Source: Lewinellaceae bacterium
GTDB lineage: Bacteria; Bacteroidota; Bacteroidia; Chitinophagales; Saprospiraceae
Assembly: GCA_016713985.1 (NCBI GenBank)
Contig: JADJOD010000036.1
Span: 1-58,352 of the forward strand
DNA: 58,352 nucleotides
Direction: 5' to 3'
Both the position numbers and the translations under genes were made by a program. Shown piece after piece: positions 38,544 through 46,234 of this stretch. How positions within the stretch are numbered: the first letter of the stretch is position 1; the number at the start of each line of letters is the position of its first letter. The notes beneath the pieces were generated by a model that had not been told where the DNA came from, searched no databases, and saw only the letters and a program-made list of their open reading frames with translations.

Positions 38544-39479
38544 TCAGGGAAGGATCACTTTATCAATGGCGTGCACTACGCCGTTGGTACCCTGTACGTC
38601 CGTAGCGATGATATTCGACGTACGTCCCTGGGCATCCAGGATTTTGGCGCCGCCGGTGAGATCAACTTTGAAGGTTCCGGTCTGCAATGTGGTCACCACC
38701 TGCTCGTCCGTAAGTTGTGTGGACAATACGTTTGCGCCGCTCACCACGTGGTATTGCAACACGGCATTCAGGGTTGCAGCCGGTATATCATTGAGGCCAG
38801 CGACACCCAATTCGGTCAGCAAGGCGGCGAACGCGGCGTTGGTCGGCGCAAAAACGGTAAACGGGCCGTCGCCGGACAAAATATCGACATAATCCACACC
38901 GAGGTCCGGGCGTGTAAGAGCAGCAACCAATATGCTGAAATCCGGGTTGTTGAGGGCCTGGTTCACAACCGTTGGAGGTACAATCACCTGATCAACAATG
39001 TGTACAATACCGTTGGATGCTTCCAGGTCGGCCGTCGTAACGGTCGAGCCGTTCACCTTCACGCCGCTGCTCACATCCACATACAAACTGATGTTGCTGG
39101 TGGTGGTGCCGAAGGTCAGCAGCGATTTCACGTATCCGGTAGAAAGGGCGGTTGATTTGACTTCGCCGTTGACGACGTGATTGAGCAAAATGTTTTTCAG
39201 CGCATCCACCGGCACGTCTTCCAGCTTGGAATAACCCAGCGAAACAAGCAGGTCGCTGAACGCATCGTTGGTCGGCGCAAAAACGGTAAACGGGCCGTCG
39301 GCACTGAGCGCGTCGACCAGGCCGGCGCGTTGTACTGCAGCGACAAGTGTACTGAGGTTGGTATTGCTTTGGGCCAATTCAACAAGGTTTCTCTCCGCGG
39401 GTGTATCCGAGTCTTTGCACGATGTGATTGCAAGCGTAAAACTGAACAGAACGAGCAGGCTAAAAAGTAATTTTTTCAT
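38544..39479 (-). CDS. Lipoprotein with two fasciclin (FAS1) domains
   Basis: The 311-residue protein starts MKKLLFSLLVLFSFTLAITS with a lipobox Cys just after, then CKDSDTPAERN. Two FAS1 repeats follow (about 32-168 and 172-310), each with the H1/H2 boxes: GPFTVFAPTNDAFSDLL and VNGSTVTTADLEASNGIVHI in the first, GPFTVFAPTNAAFAALL and TDVQGTNGVVHAIDKVILP in the second. FAS1 proteins mediate adhesion or matrix interaction at the cell surface. It reads alone, with a terminator behind and a -7-like box (TACATTTG on the minus strand, 39572-39579) about 90 bases before the start. Confidence 0.93.
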   Translation of the reverse strand: MKKLLFSLLVLFSFTLAITSCKDSDTPAERNLVELAQSNTNLSTLVAAVQRAGLVDALSADGPFTVFAPTNDAFSDLLVSLGYSKLEDVPVDALKNILLNHVVNGEVKSTALSTGYVKSLLTFGTTTSNISLYVDVSSGVKVNGSTVTTADLEASNGIVHIVDQVIVPPTVVNQALNNPDFSILVAALTRPDLGVDYVDILSGDGPFTVFAPTNAAFAALLTELGVAGLNDIPAATLNAVLQYHVVSGANVLSTQLTDEQVVTTLQTGTFKVDLTGGAKILDAQGRTSNIIATDVQGTNGVVHAIDKVILP

Positions 39480-39784
39480 GTTTTTTAATGTTGCTTTTAG
39501 GTACGTTAGTATTGAAATGATGTACTAAAAAACATGGTTCGATTATTTTTGTTTAACATTTTTGGCGTATACAAATGTAAAAATTAAACAAAATTGAAAA
39601 TCACTTCAACCAAACCCCTGCCATTTGAAAAAACATCTGCTTGAAAAATGCTTCGACAAAAGGTGGCGGATCATTAAAAAATAAAAATTTTGAAAAGCAA
39701 AAGCCGGAATTGTCCAAAAACGATTCCGGCTTTTCTACATTTGGCCGTTCTTCATTTCAAATCGAAAAGCACTTACAACACAAC
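39480..39784. other. AT-rich divergent promoter region between FAS1 and MFS genes
   Basis: About 305 bases with no gene. It holds the minus-strand TACATTTG box at 39572-39579 and a terminator-like hairpin at 39699-39734. Nothing else is recognised. Confidence 0.55.
39699..39734 (+). promoter_or_regulatory. Terminator-like hairpin in the leader of the MFS operon
   Basis: The perfect stem AAAAGCCGGAAT / ATTCCGGCTTTT is followed by CTAC, 50 bases before the MFS start at 39785. It lies downstream of any promoter in the AT-rich region, so it could be an attenuator or the 3' end of a small transcript. Confidence 0.6.
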
Positions 39785-40999
39785 ATGAGTAACATCAACC
39801 CTTCCAGGCTTTTTAACGCCTCTTGTATGGCACTGACCGTCACTTCCATGACGTTTGCGATTCGTGCCGGCATGCTTACTCCCCTTGGCCAAGAATTCAA
39901 CCTTACGGACACCGAACTCGGATGGATTGCCGGTATGGCATTCTTCGGGTTTCCCGTCGCTACCACCATCGGCGGTTTTTTTGTTGATCAGTTCGGAATG
40001 AAACGACTCATGTGGGTCGCTTTTGCATCGCACCTGCTCGGACTGGTACTGACCATTTTTGCCGGAGGATTCTGGACCTTGTTCCTTTCCACTTTCCTGG
40101 TCGGTTTTGCCAACGGCATGGTAGAGGCCGTGTGCAACCCTTTGGTGGCGTCTATGTACACCAAAAACAAAACCGCCATGCTCAACAAATTCCACGTCTG
40201 GTTTCCCGGCGGTATCGTGATCGGAGCATTACTTTCCACCGGGATGAAATCGATCGGTATGGGCTGGCAATTACAGGTGGCCACGATCCTCATTCCGACA
40301 CTCGTTTACGGCTGGATGTTCTGGGGGCAGGTATTTCCCCGCACCGAACGTGTGGACACCGGGGTTACTACGGCCGAAATGTTTAAAGCCGTGGTGTCTC
40401 CGTTGTTTCTTTTTATGGCCGTGTGTATGTTTTTTACCGCCAACACGGAGCTCAGCACCAACCAGTGGATCGACAAATTACTGGGTAATGCCGGTGCAAA
40501 TGCCCTGCTGATCCTGGCACTTGTAAACGGTATCATGGCCGTAGGCCGTTATTTCGGAGAACCGATCATCCACCGCCTCAGCCCATCGGGTGTGTTGCTG
40601 ATGTCGGGCATCCTTTCTCTGCTGGGTGTATATTTATTGCGTACCACAGAAGGGCCCGCTTTGTATGCCGCAGCCGTTATTTTTGCACTGGGCGTATGTT
40701 ATTTCTGGCCGACTATGTTAGGCTTTGTCAATGAATACATTCCCAAAAGTGGCGCCCTGGGCTTGTCGCTGATGGGTGGCGTGGGCATGTTTGGCAACTG
40801 GGCCTATCAAACGTTTTTTATCGGGCCGAAACTCGACACCGAAAAAGCGCGCCTGACCTTAGAAGGGGTTGCCGCAGACAGGGTGGAACTGATGGCGGGA
40901 CAAAGCGTATTAAGCAGCATCAATATGTTGCCCATTTTCTTAGTGCTCGCCTTCGGCGCCCTGTGGTTTTATATGCGCGACGAAAATAAAACGACCTAA
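39785..40999 (+). CDS. MFS transporter, probably sugar-type
   Basis: Started at 39785 (MSNINPSRLFNASCMALTVT), 404 residues and about 12 hydrophobic helices. Cues are LTDTELGWIAGMAFFGFPVA, the loop-2 motif GGFFVDQFGMKRLMW, and YFWPTMLGFVNEYIPKSGAL. The overall pattern resembles sugar-permease MFS proteins of Bacteroidota. The longer in-frame start at 39641 would add about 48 hydrophilic residues over the hairpin and is unlikely. The next gene, a second MFS protein, starts 34 bases downstream, so the two are likely co-transcribed. Substrate is unknown. Confidence 0.88.
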   Translation: MSNINPSRLFNASCMALTVTSMTFAIRAGMLTPLGQEFNLTDTELGWIAGMAFFGFPVATTIGGFFVDQFGMKRLMWVAFASHLLGLVLTIFAGGFWTLFLSTFLVGFANGMVEAVCNPLVASMYTKNKTAMLNKFHVWFPGGIVIGALLSTGMKSIGMGWQLQVATILIPTLVYGWMFWGQVFPRTERVDTGVTTAEMFKAVVSPLFLFMAVCMFFTANTELSTNQWIDKLLGNAGANALLILALVNGIMAVGRYFGEPIIHRLSPSGVLLMSGILSLLGVYLLRTTEGPALYAAAVIFALGVCYFWPTMLGFVNEYIPKSGALGLSLMGGVGMFGNWAYQTFFIGPKLDTEKARLTLEGVAADRVELMAGQSVLSSINMLPIFLVLAFGALWFYMRDENKTT

Positions 41000-41033
41000 C
41001 CGCTCCCGTACCGGTATTTAAAAAACAATCAAC

Positions 41034-42254
41034 ATGAACACAAACATTCGCATCCAGCTCTCGCTGATGATGTTCCTCGAATTTTTTATCTGGGGAGCCT
41101 GGTTTGTCACCATGGGCACGTATCTCAGCAAAAATCTCGGCGCTACGGGTGTTCAGACCGGGCTCGCCTACCAGACGCAAAGTATCGGGGCCATCATTGC
41201 GCCCTTTATCATCGGCCTGATCGCCGATCGTTTTTTCGCCGCACAGCGGATTCTGGGGGTGTTGCACCTGTTGGGCGCAGCGGCGTTGTGGTACGCGTCC
41301 ACACAACCGAATTTTGACGGATTTTACCCGATCATATTGATTTACATGGTGTTGTATATGCCCACGCTGGCTCTCGTCAATGCCGTATCGTTCCGGCAAA
41401 TGGCCGACCCGTCAAAAGAATTTCCCAATGTCCGGGTGCTGGGTACTGTCGGGTGGGTCGTAGCAGGCCTGCTGATCGGTTATTTGTCGTGGGAGACCGA
41501 CAATTCGTTGTACAACACCTATTTGATGGCAGCCGGGGCCTCGGTTATTCTGGGTGTTTACAGTTTTTTTCTGCCCGATACCCCGCCACCCAAAGGCAAA
41601 GACGACAAGGTCAGTATTTCTGATTTGCTGGGGCTCGATGCGCTCGGCCTGCTTAAAAACCGTTCGTTTTTGGTTTTTTTCTTCGGTTCGGTGCTGGTGA
41701 GTGTGCCGCTTGCTTTTTATTATAATTTCACCAACCAGTTTCTGAACGAGTCGGGCATGCGTGGCGCCGCCGGAAAAATGAGTATGGGGCAAATGAGTGA
41801 AGTGGCGTTTTTGCTGGTTTTGCCGTGGCTGCTGGCCCGTTGGGGGGTGAAAAAAATGTTGCTGATCGGCATGGTGGCGTGGGCGCTTCGTTACCTTTTG
41901 TTCTCGTTCGGCGATACCGGCGCCAACTACTGGATGTTGGTACTGGGGATTTTATTACACGGGGTTTGTTACGATTTTTTCTTCGTCACCGGCCAGATTT
42001 ACACCGATCAGAAGGCCGGCGCGCGGTTTAAAAGCGCCGCGCAGGGACTGATCACACTGGCAACCTACGGTGTGGGAATGTTCATCGGGTCGTACATCAG
42101 CGGCATCGTGGTCGACACCTATGTAGCGGACGGCGGCCACGACTGGCATAAAATCTGGCTGGCGCCGGCAGGTATCGCGTTGGCCGTGCTGGCGGGTTTT
42201 GCCTTGTTTTTCAGGCAGGAATCCGAAACGCAGGAAAATTTGAACACCAACTGA
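41034..42254 (+). CDS. MFS nucleoside:H+ symporter (NupG/XapB-like)
   Basis: 406 residues, starting MNTNIRIQLSLMMFLEFFIW, with 12 hydrophobic segments. The early block GAWFVTMGTYLSKNLGATGV and the pattern QTQSIGAIIAPFIIGLIADR match the nucleoside proton symporter branch of the MFS, as do VRVLGTVGWVVAGLLIGYLS and DFFFVTGQIYTDQKAGARFK. It would import nucleosides with protons through the inner membrane. In Bacteroidota relatives often neighbour sugar-catabolism genes. Only position links it to the first MFS gene. Confidence 0.85.
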   Translation: MNTNIRIQLSLMMFLEFFIWGAWFVTMGTYLSKNLGATGVQTGLAYQTQSIGAIIAPFIIGLIADRFFAAQRILGVLHLLGAAALWYASTQPNFDGFYPIILIYMVLYMPTLALVNAVSFRQMADPSKEFPNVRVLGTVGWVVAGLLIGYLSWETDNSLYNTYLMAAGASVILGVYSFFLPDTPPPKGKDDKVSISDLLGLDALGLLKNRSFLVFFFGSVLVSVPLAFYYNFTNQFLNESGMRGAAGKMSMGQMSEVAFLLVLPWLLARWGVKKMLLIGMVAWALRYLLFSFGDTGANYWMLVLGILLHGVCYDFFFVTGQIYTDQKAGARFKSAAQGLITLATYGVGMFIGSYISGIVVDTYVADGGHDWHKIWLAPAGIALAVLAGFALFFRQESETQENLNTN

Positions 42255-42321
42255 GCAGATTTTGAACTTGCCGGTGGCCATTTGCACGACCGATTTTTGT
42301 GCCCATAAAACCAATCTTGTC

Positions 42322-42909
42322 ATGCAAACAACGACTAACCATCTGCCGGCCGACTCGGCAAAAAACAACGAAAAGGCTGATTATCACTTCATTACTACCT
42401 GGAAAATCGGGGCTACCTGCGAGGAAGTTTACCGGATTCTCGAAGATGTGGAATGCCTGGCCGAATGGTGGCCTTCCGTATATCTCGACGTGCGGGTGCG
42501 GGAAAAAGGCCAGCCGGGCGGTATCGGCAAACTGGTATCCCTCTACACCAAAGGTTGGCTCCCCTACACGCTTCGCTGGGACTTTCGGGTGACGGACGCC
42601 CAATTTCCCAACGGATTTGCACTTCAGGCTACCGGCGATTTTATCGGGCGGGGCGTGTGGTGTTTTCAGCAGGAAGGCGACACCTGCGTCATCACCTACG
42701 ACTGGAAAGTTTCGGCTGAAAAACCCATCCTGCGAAAATTAACCTTTTTGCTACGCTCCGTTTTCGCCGCCAACCATGAATGGGCGATGCGCAAAGGCCT
42801 GGAAAGTCTGCAACTGGAACTGCGCCGCAGGCGAGGCGAACACCATGTGCCGGCCGCGCCTGGGCCCGTTTTCCCGCACAATTTACTAAATAATAAGGTG
42901 TTGAATTGA
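42322..42909 (+). CDS. SRPBCC family (polyketide cyclase/START-like) protein
   Basis: Started at 42322, 195 residues. The body HFITTWKIGATCEEVYRILE, DVECLAEWWPSVYLDVRVRE and KGWLPYTLRWDFRVTDAQFP, then DTCVITYDWKVSAEKPILRK, fits the START/SRPBCC fold with its ligand pocket. Members bind lipids or aromatic metabolites; the role here is unknown. It lies 67 bases after the nucleoside symporter on the same strand and converges with the T9SS cargo gene, with 2 bases between the stops. Confidence 0.85.
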   Translation: MQTTTNHLPADSAKNNEKADYHFITTWKIGATCEEVYRILEDVECLAEWWPSVYLDVRVREKGQPGGIGKLVSLYTKGWLPYTLRWDFRVTDAQFPNGFALQATGDFIGRGVWCFQQEGDTCVITYDWKVSAEKPILRKLTFLLRSVFAANHEWAMRKGLESLQLELRRRRGEHHVPAAPGPVFPHNLLNNKVLN

Positions 42910-42911
42910 TT

Positions 42912-43844
42912 TTACCACCGGACGGCCTTTAAAAACGACCGCTCTTCCCGCCCGGAAACGAGCTCGATTATATACGTTCCGGCCGGCAGGCCGGCGGTAG
43001 AGATTGTTCCGTTTGCCGGCTGAGAAACCGATTGTATCAAGCGGCCGGAACAATCGAACAGGCGCAGCCGGGAGATCGACTCGCCGGGTGGTGCAACAAT
43101 GGATAACTGATCGCCGAAGGGATTGGGCGCCACCGAAAACTCCGGGCGCAGAGACAGGTCGTGCACGCCGGTAAGTGCGTCACACACCGCGCCGTTCGTT
43201 TTATATTCTATTTCATCGTTTTGGTAGCGGCAAAAAAACCATTCCGGGCCATCCACGGCGCCCGAATTGGGTTCGTCGACGAAAAAGTGGTTTCCCATAG
43301 GGTAAGCGATATTGTTGTCGGTATTCAGGCATTGCCCGTTGGTCATCCCTGCTTTTTCAATTACGAGGGCTGTACATTTCAGTGCAGGAACGCCGGTTGA
43401 TATGACAACCGATTGAGCACGAAGCGATTGTCCGTCGACAAAAATGACCCCGATGGCCTGGATCACGTATTTAAAACTTGCATTACCCCCCCAGTACATC
43501 GGCACGGAAACCGAGTCGCCCGTATTCAGTGAAAAATTATACAAGAGGTTGAACTGGTTTTGTTGTTCGTTCCAACACCAGATGGTATCGCCATTTTGGC
43601 GGGCAATACGGAAATCCGTAAAATCCGGCACGAAGTTCATATCGTGAAAACGTTTCAGCACTTTGGCTGTTTTACCCTGCAACACGGTGTCGCTTTCCAC
43701 GGACATGTATTCGTAGCCGTCTCCGGCAAAGCCGAACGAAAAATGATTGGCCCACTGCGGGTTTTGGTCAAACCAGTTTTGGGCGTACAGGGTGTTCCCT
43801 GCTCCTGCAAGGAAAATCATCAGAAAAAGATGGTATGGTTTCAT
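42912..43844 (-). CDS. Secreted protein with T9SS sorting domain
   Basis: Started at 43844 (MKPYHLFLMIFLAGAGNTLY, signal peptide), 310 residues. The middle is a beta-rich region I do not recognise (NHFSFGFAGDGYEYMSVESD, DTIWCWNEQQNQFNLLYNFS). The last 75 residues are a type A sorting domain: FSVAPNPFGDQLSIV, SRLRLFDCSGRLIQSVSQP, LPAGTYIIELVSGREERSFL. Proteins of this type are exported by T9SS to the surface or medium. It is divergent to the pterin dehydratase gene; about 115 bases separate their starts. Confidence 0.88.
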   Translation of the reverse strand: MKPYHLFLMIFLAGAGNTLYAQNWFDQNPQWANHFSFGFAGDGYEYMSVESDTVLQGKTAKVLKRFHDMNFVPDFTDFRIARQNGDTIWCWNEQQNQFNLLYNFSLNTGDSVSVPMYWGGNASFKYVIQAIGVIFVDGQSLRAQSVVISTGVPALKCTALVIEKAGMTNGQCLNTDNNIAYPMGNHFFVDEPNSGAVDGPEWFFCRYQNDEIEYKTNGAVCDALTGVHDLSLRPEFSVAPNPFGDQLSIVAPPGESISRLRLFDCSGRLIQSVSQPANGTISTAGLPAGTYIIELVSGREERSFLKAVRW

Positions 43845-43960
43845 GACTCGAAATTTGGTATACTGCCTGATAGACAAGGTTCCCGGAAAAAACGTTGGGT
43901 GCCAACAATTTCACTAAGGTATAAAATTCTCGCTCTCTCACCCTCTCACTCCTCTCACCC

Positions 43961-44215
43961 ATGTGGCTCGAAGAAAAAAATCGCCTGCAACACACATTCC
44001 GGTTCAAAGACTTTGCCGAGGCCTTCGCTTTTATGACCGAAGTGGCGTTCCACGCCGAAAAACAGAACCATCATCCCAGTTGGAGCAATGTTTGGAATAC
44101 CGTTGAAATTCAGCTCACCACCCACGATGCGGGCAATATCGTGACCGATAAAGACCGCCGGCTGGCCGGGATAATTGATGAAATTTATGCGAAATACCAA
44201 TCACAAACTACCTGA
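43961..44215 (+). CDS. phhB: 4a-hydroxytetrahydrobiopterin dehydratase (pterin-4a-carbinolamine dehydratase)
   Basis: 84 residues, starting MWLEEKNRLQHTFRFKDFAE. The family pattern is present: AFAFMTEVAFHAEKQNHHPS with the catalytic His pair, WNTVEIQLTTHDAGN with the third His, and TDKDRRLAGIIDEIYAKYQS. The enzyme recycles the pterin cofactor of aromatic amino-acid hydroxylases and can have other pterin-related roles. The region just before the ATG is an unusual tandem CTCTCACC tract (about 43931-43958) and shows no purine-rich ribosome site. No hydroxylase gene is in the window. Confidence 0.92.
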   Translation: MWLEEKNRLQHTFRFKDFAEAFAFMTEVAFHAEKQNHHPSWSNVWNTVEIQLTTHDAGNIVTDKDRRLAGIIDEIYAKYQSQTT

Positions 44216-44230
44216 TTAATCCGGGCCAAC

Positions 44231-44238
44231 TACCTTTG
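44231..44238 (+). promoter_or_regulatory. Bacteroidota-type -7 box upstream of the aminotransferase
   Basis: TACCTTTG lies 67 bases before the aminotransferase ATG. I do not see a convincing -33 partner. Confidence 0.45.
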
Positions 44239-44244
44239 GCGTAA

Positions 44245-44284
44245 CCCTGAAACCCCTTAAACCCCTGAAACCCCTGAAACCCCC
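44245..44284 (+). repeat. Tandem 9-base repeat CCCTGAAAC in the aminotransferase leader
   Basis: Four consecutive units (CCCTGAAAC, CCCTTAAAC, CCCTGAAAC, CCCTGAAAC) then CCCC. It lies between the -7 box and the ATG. Confidence 0.85.
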
Positions 44285-44305
44285 AACCTTCAATCACGCC
44301 CAGCC

Positions 44306-45463
44306 ATGCACATCCAATCCAAATTGCCCAAGGTAGGCACCACTATTTTTACCGTTATGTCGGGCCTGGCCACCCAGGTCGGCGCCATTAACCTGTCGCA
44401 GGGTTTTCCCAATTTCAACCCCTCGGAGCGGCTTCAGCAATTGGTCAGCGAACATATGGCGCGCGGCGCCAACCAGTATTCCCCCATGCCGGGTGTGCCG
44501 CTGCTGCGCGAACGGATCGCCGAAAAAATCGAACGAATATACGGGGCAAAAATTGACCCCGATACCGAAGTCACCGTCACCGCCGGAGGCACCCAGGCCA
44601 TTTTTTGCGCCATAGCAGCCTTCGTTCGGCCCGGCGACGAAGTAATCCTGCTGGAACCCTGCTACGATTCCTACCGGCCTTCCGTGGAAACCGTAGGTGG
44701 CGTGCCCGTCATTCATGCACTTTCCGCGCCTGATTACCGGGTGGACTGGGCGGCAGTTGGGCGGCTCATCACCCCACGCACGAGGATGCTTTGTATCAAT
44801 ACCCCGCAAAACCCGACGGGGACCATTCTCCGGGAGTCGGATATGATGGCCATCAACAACATGCTGCGTGGAACGGAGGTGATCCTGATGAGCGACGAGG
44901 TATACGAACACCTGATATACGACGGAGAGCAACACGCTTCTGCGCTGCTTTACCCCGAACTGTATGCCCGGACGCTGGCTATTTATTCTTTTGGAAAAAC
45001 GTACCACAACACGGGCTGGAAAACGGGCTATTGTGTGGCGCCTCCCGACCTGACGCGGGAATTTCGCAAAGTGCACCAGTTCAACGTTTTCAGCGCCAAC
45101 CACCCGATGCAGGCAGCATTTGCCGATTTTATGGTTGATCCGGCCGAATACCTCGGATTGCCGGCCTTTTACCAGAAAAAACGCGATTTTTTCCTGGAAG
45201 CCATGTCCGGCACACGTTTTCGGCCCTTGCCCTGCAAGGGTACTTATTTCCAGTTGTTCGATTATTCGGCTATCAGTGAGGAGCCGGACCTGGATTTTTG
45301 CAAGCGGCTGACGACGGAATTCGGCGTGGCCGCCATCCCGGTGTCGTCGTTTTATTCGGATCGTGTTCCCGGAGAAAAAACAGCGGACCGGGTGATCCGT
45401 TTTTGTTTTGCCAAAACGGAAGATCTGCTGGCGCAGGCCGGGCGATTGTTGGAGCGGGTTTGA
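44306..45463 (+). CDS. Pyridoxal-phosphate aminotransferase, methionine/kynurenine type (YbdL-like)
   Basis: 385 residues, starting MHIQSKLPKVGTTIFTVMSG. Fold type I signatures include INLSQGFPNF, TVTAGGTQAIFCAIAAFVRP, INTPQNPTGTILRES (the PLP Asn-Pro-x-Gly), and the Schiff-base Lys in SFGKTYHNTGWKTGYCVAP. VHQFNVFSANHPMQAAFADF and PCKGTYFQLFDYSAISEEPD resemble the methionine/kynurenine aminotransferase YbdL group more than AspAT. It would transfer amino groups between Met (or aromatic amino acids) and 2-oxo acids. It follows phhB by 90 bases and may share its promoter region. Confidence 0.9.
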   Translation: MHIQSKLPKVGTTIFTVMSGLATQVGAINLSQGFPNFNPSERLQQLVSEHMARGANQYSPMPGVPLLRERIAEKIERIYGAKIDPDTEVTVTAGGTQAIFCAIAAFVRPGDEVILLEPCYDSYRPSVETVGGVPVIHALSAPDYRVDWAAVGRLITPRTRMLCINTPQNPTGTILRESDMMAINNMLRGTEVILMSDEVYEHLIYDGEQHASALLYPELYARTLAIYSFGKTYHNTGWKTGYCVAPPDLTREFRKVHQFNVFSANHPMQAAFADFMVDPAEYLGLPAFYQKKRDFFLEAMSGTRFRPLPCKGTYFQLFDYSAISEEPDLDFCKRLTTEFGVAAIPVSSFYSDRVPGEKTADRVIRFCFAKTEDLLAQAGRLLERV

Positions 45464-45496
45464 ACGTTCCCGATGTTGTGGAACTAACGGTGGGCA

Positions 45497-45537
45497 AAAA
45501 ATAAAGCCGCCGGAAGTACTTACGTAATCCGACGGCT
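45497..45537 (-). terminator. Terminator hairpin of the Cys-rich gene (minus strand)
   Basis: The stem AGCCGCCGGA / TCCGACGGCT has one mismatch. Read on the minus strand it is followed by TTTATTTTTTG. It also lies just after the aminotransferase stop. Confidence 0.6.
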
Positions 45538-45703
45538 AATAAACCCCAAAAAACCAAATGAAAACTTCTTAAAGAACGCTTTTTAACCCGAATTGTTGTG
45601 GTCAAATCGCGCCAATTGTCATCGTTTTGTCAGGAAAACGAGGTGCATTTGAAATACACACATCTTCAGCGGAATCGCCGCCGTCATTTCCCGGACGTAT
45701 TTT

Positions 45704-46117
45704 TTATTGCTCGGCTTTGCCGGCTTTCGATGCGCAGCAGGCTTTGCCGGCGCTGGCTCCCGATGTGCAGCAAGCTTTACCGGCAGATCCGGCAGAGCAG
45801 GATTTTTTTGTCATGGCCGCTTTGTCATCGGTGGAAGCCGTAGCGGATTTGGGCGCTACGTTGACAAATGCATTGGAACCTTCATCGAACTGAACGCTGA
45901 CGAACTTCACATTTCCCTGGTCGTCCGTTTCTTTGCGAACATAAGAAACGGCGCCGTCGTCCGACTGACGTTTTTCGATGGAAGCATCGGATGCAGCGGC
46001 TTTAGCGGCTTTGTTGGCGCAGCAGGATTTGCTGGCGCTGGCCTGGCAGGATTGAGCATTGGCCGTAGCGATGCCCAAAGCGAAGAAAAATGAGAAGAAA
46101 AAAATCGCTTTTTTCAT
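45704..46117 (-). CDS. Small secreted Cys-rich protein with Lys-Ala-Cys-Cys repeats
   Basis: Started at 46117, the protein has a strong signal peptide (MKKAIFFFSFFFALGIATAN, then AQ) and 137 residues. The mature part has eight cysteines in two clusters: SCQASASKSCCANKAAKAAA at the N-terminus, and KKSCSAGSAGKACCTSGASA plus GKACCASKAGK at the end. Between them lies a charged, beta-like segment (YVRKETDDQGNVKFVSVQFD). I do not recognise the family. Paired cysteines in Lys/Ala-rich context could bind a soft metal or be oxidised in the periplasm; this is inference. It is followed by a hairpin terminator at 45497-45537. Confidence 0.75.
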   Translation of the reverse strand: MKKAIFFFSFFFALGIATANAQSCQASASKSCCANKAAKAAASDASIEKRQSDDGAVSYVRKETDDQGNVKFVSVQFDEGSNAFVNVAPKSATASTDDKAAMTKKSCSAGSAGKACCTSGASAGKACCASKAGKAEQ

Positions 46118-46234
46118 GAGAATCAATCGTTTAGCGTGTGAAATAATTTTTGCTTTCATTAAGCGGGTTCAAAAATAAGTTGCCCCGGGCAAAATCCGGG
46201 CGTTTTTGGAAAATCTTAACAAAACCATACCGGC

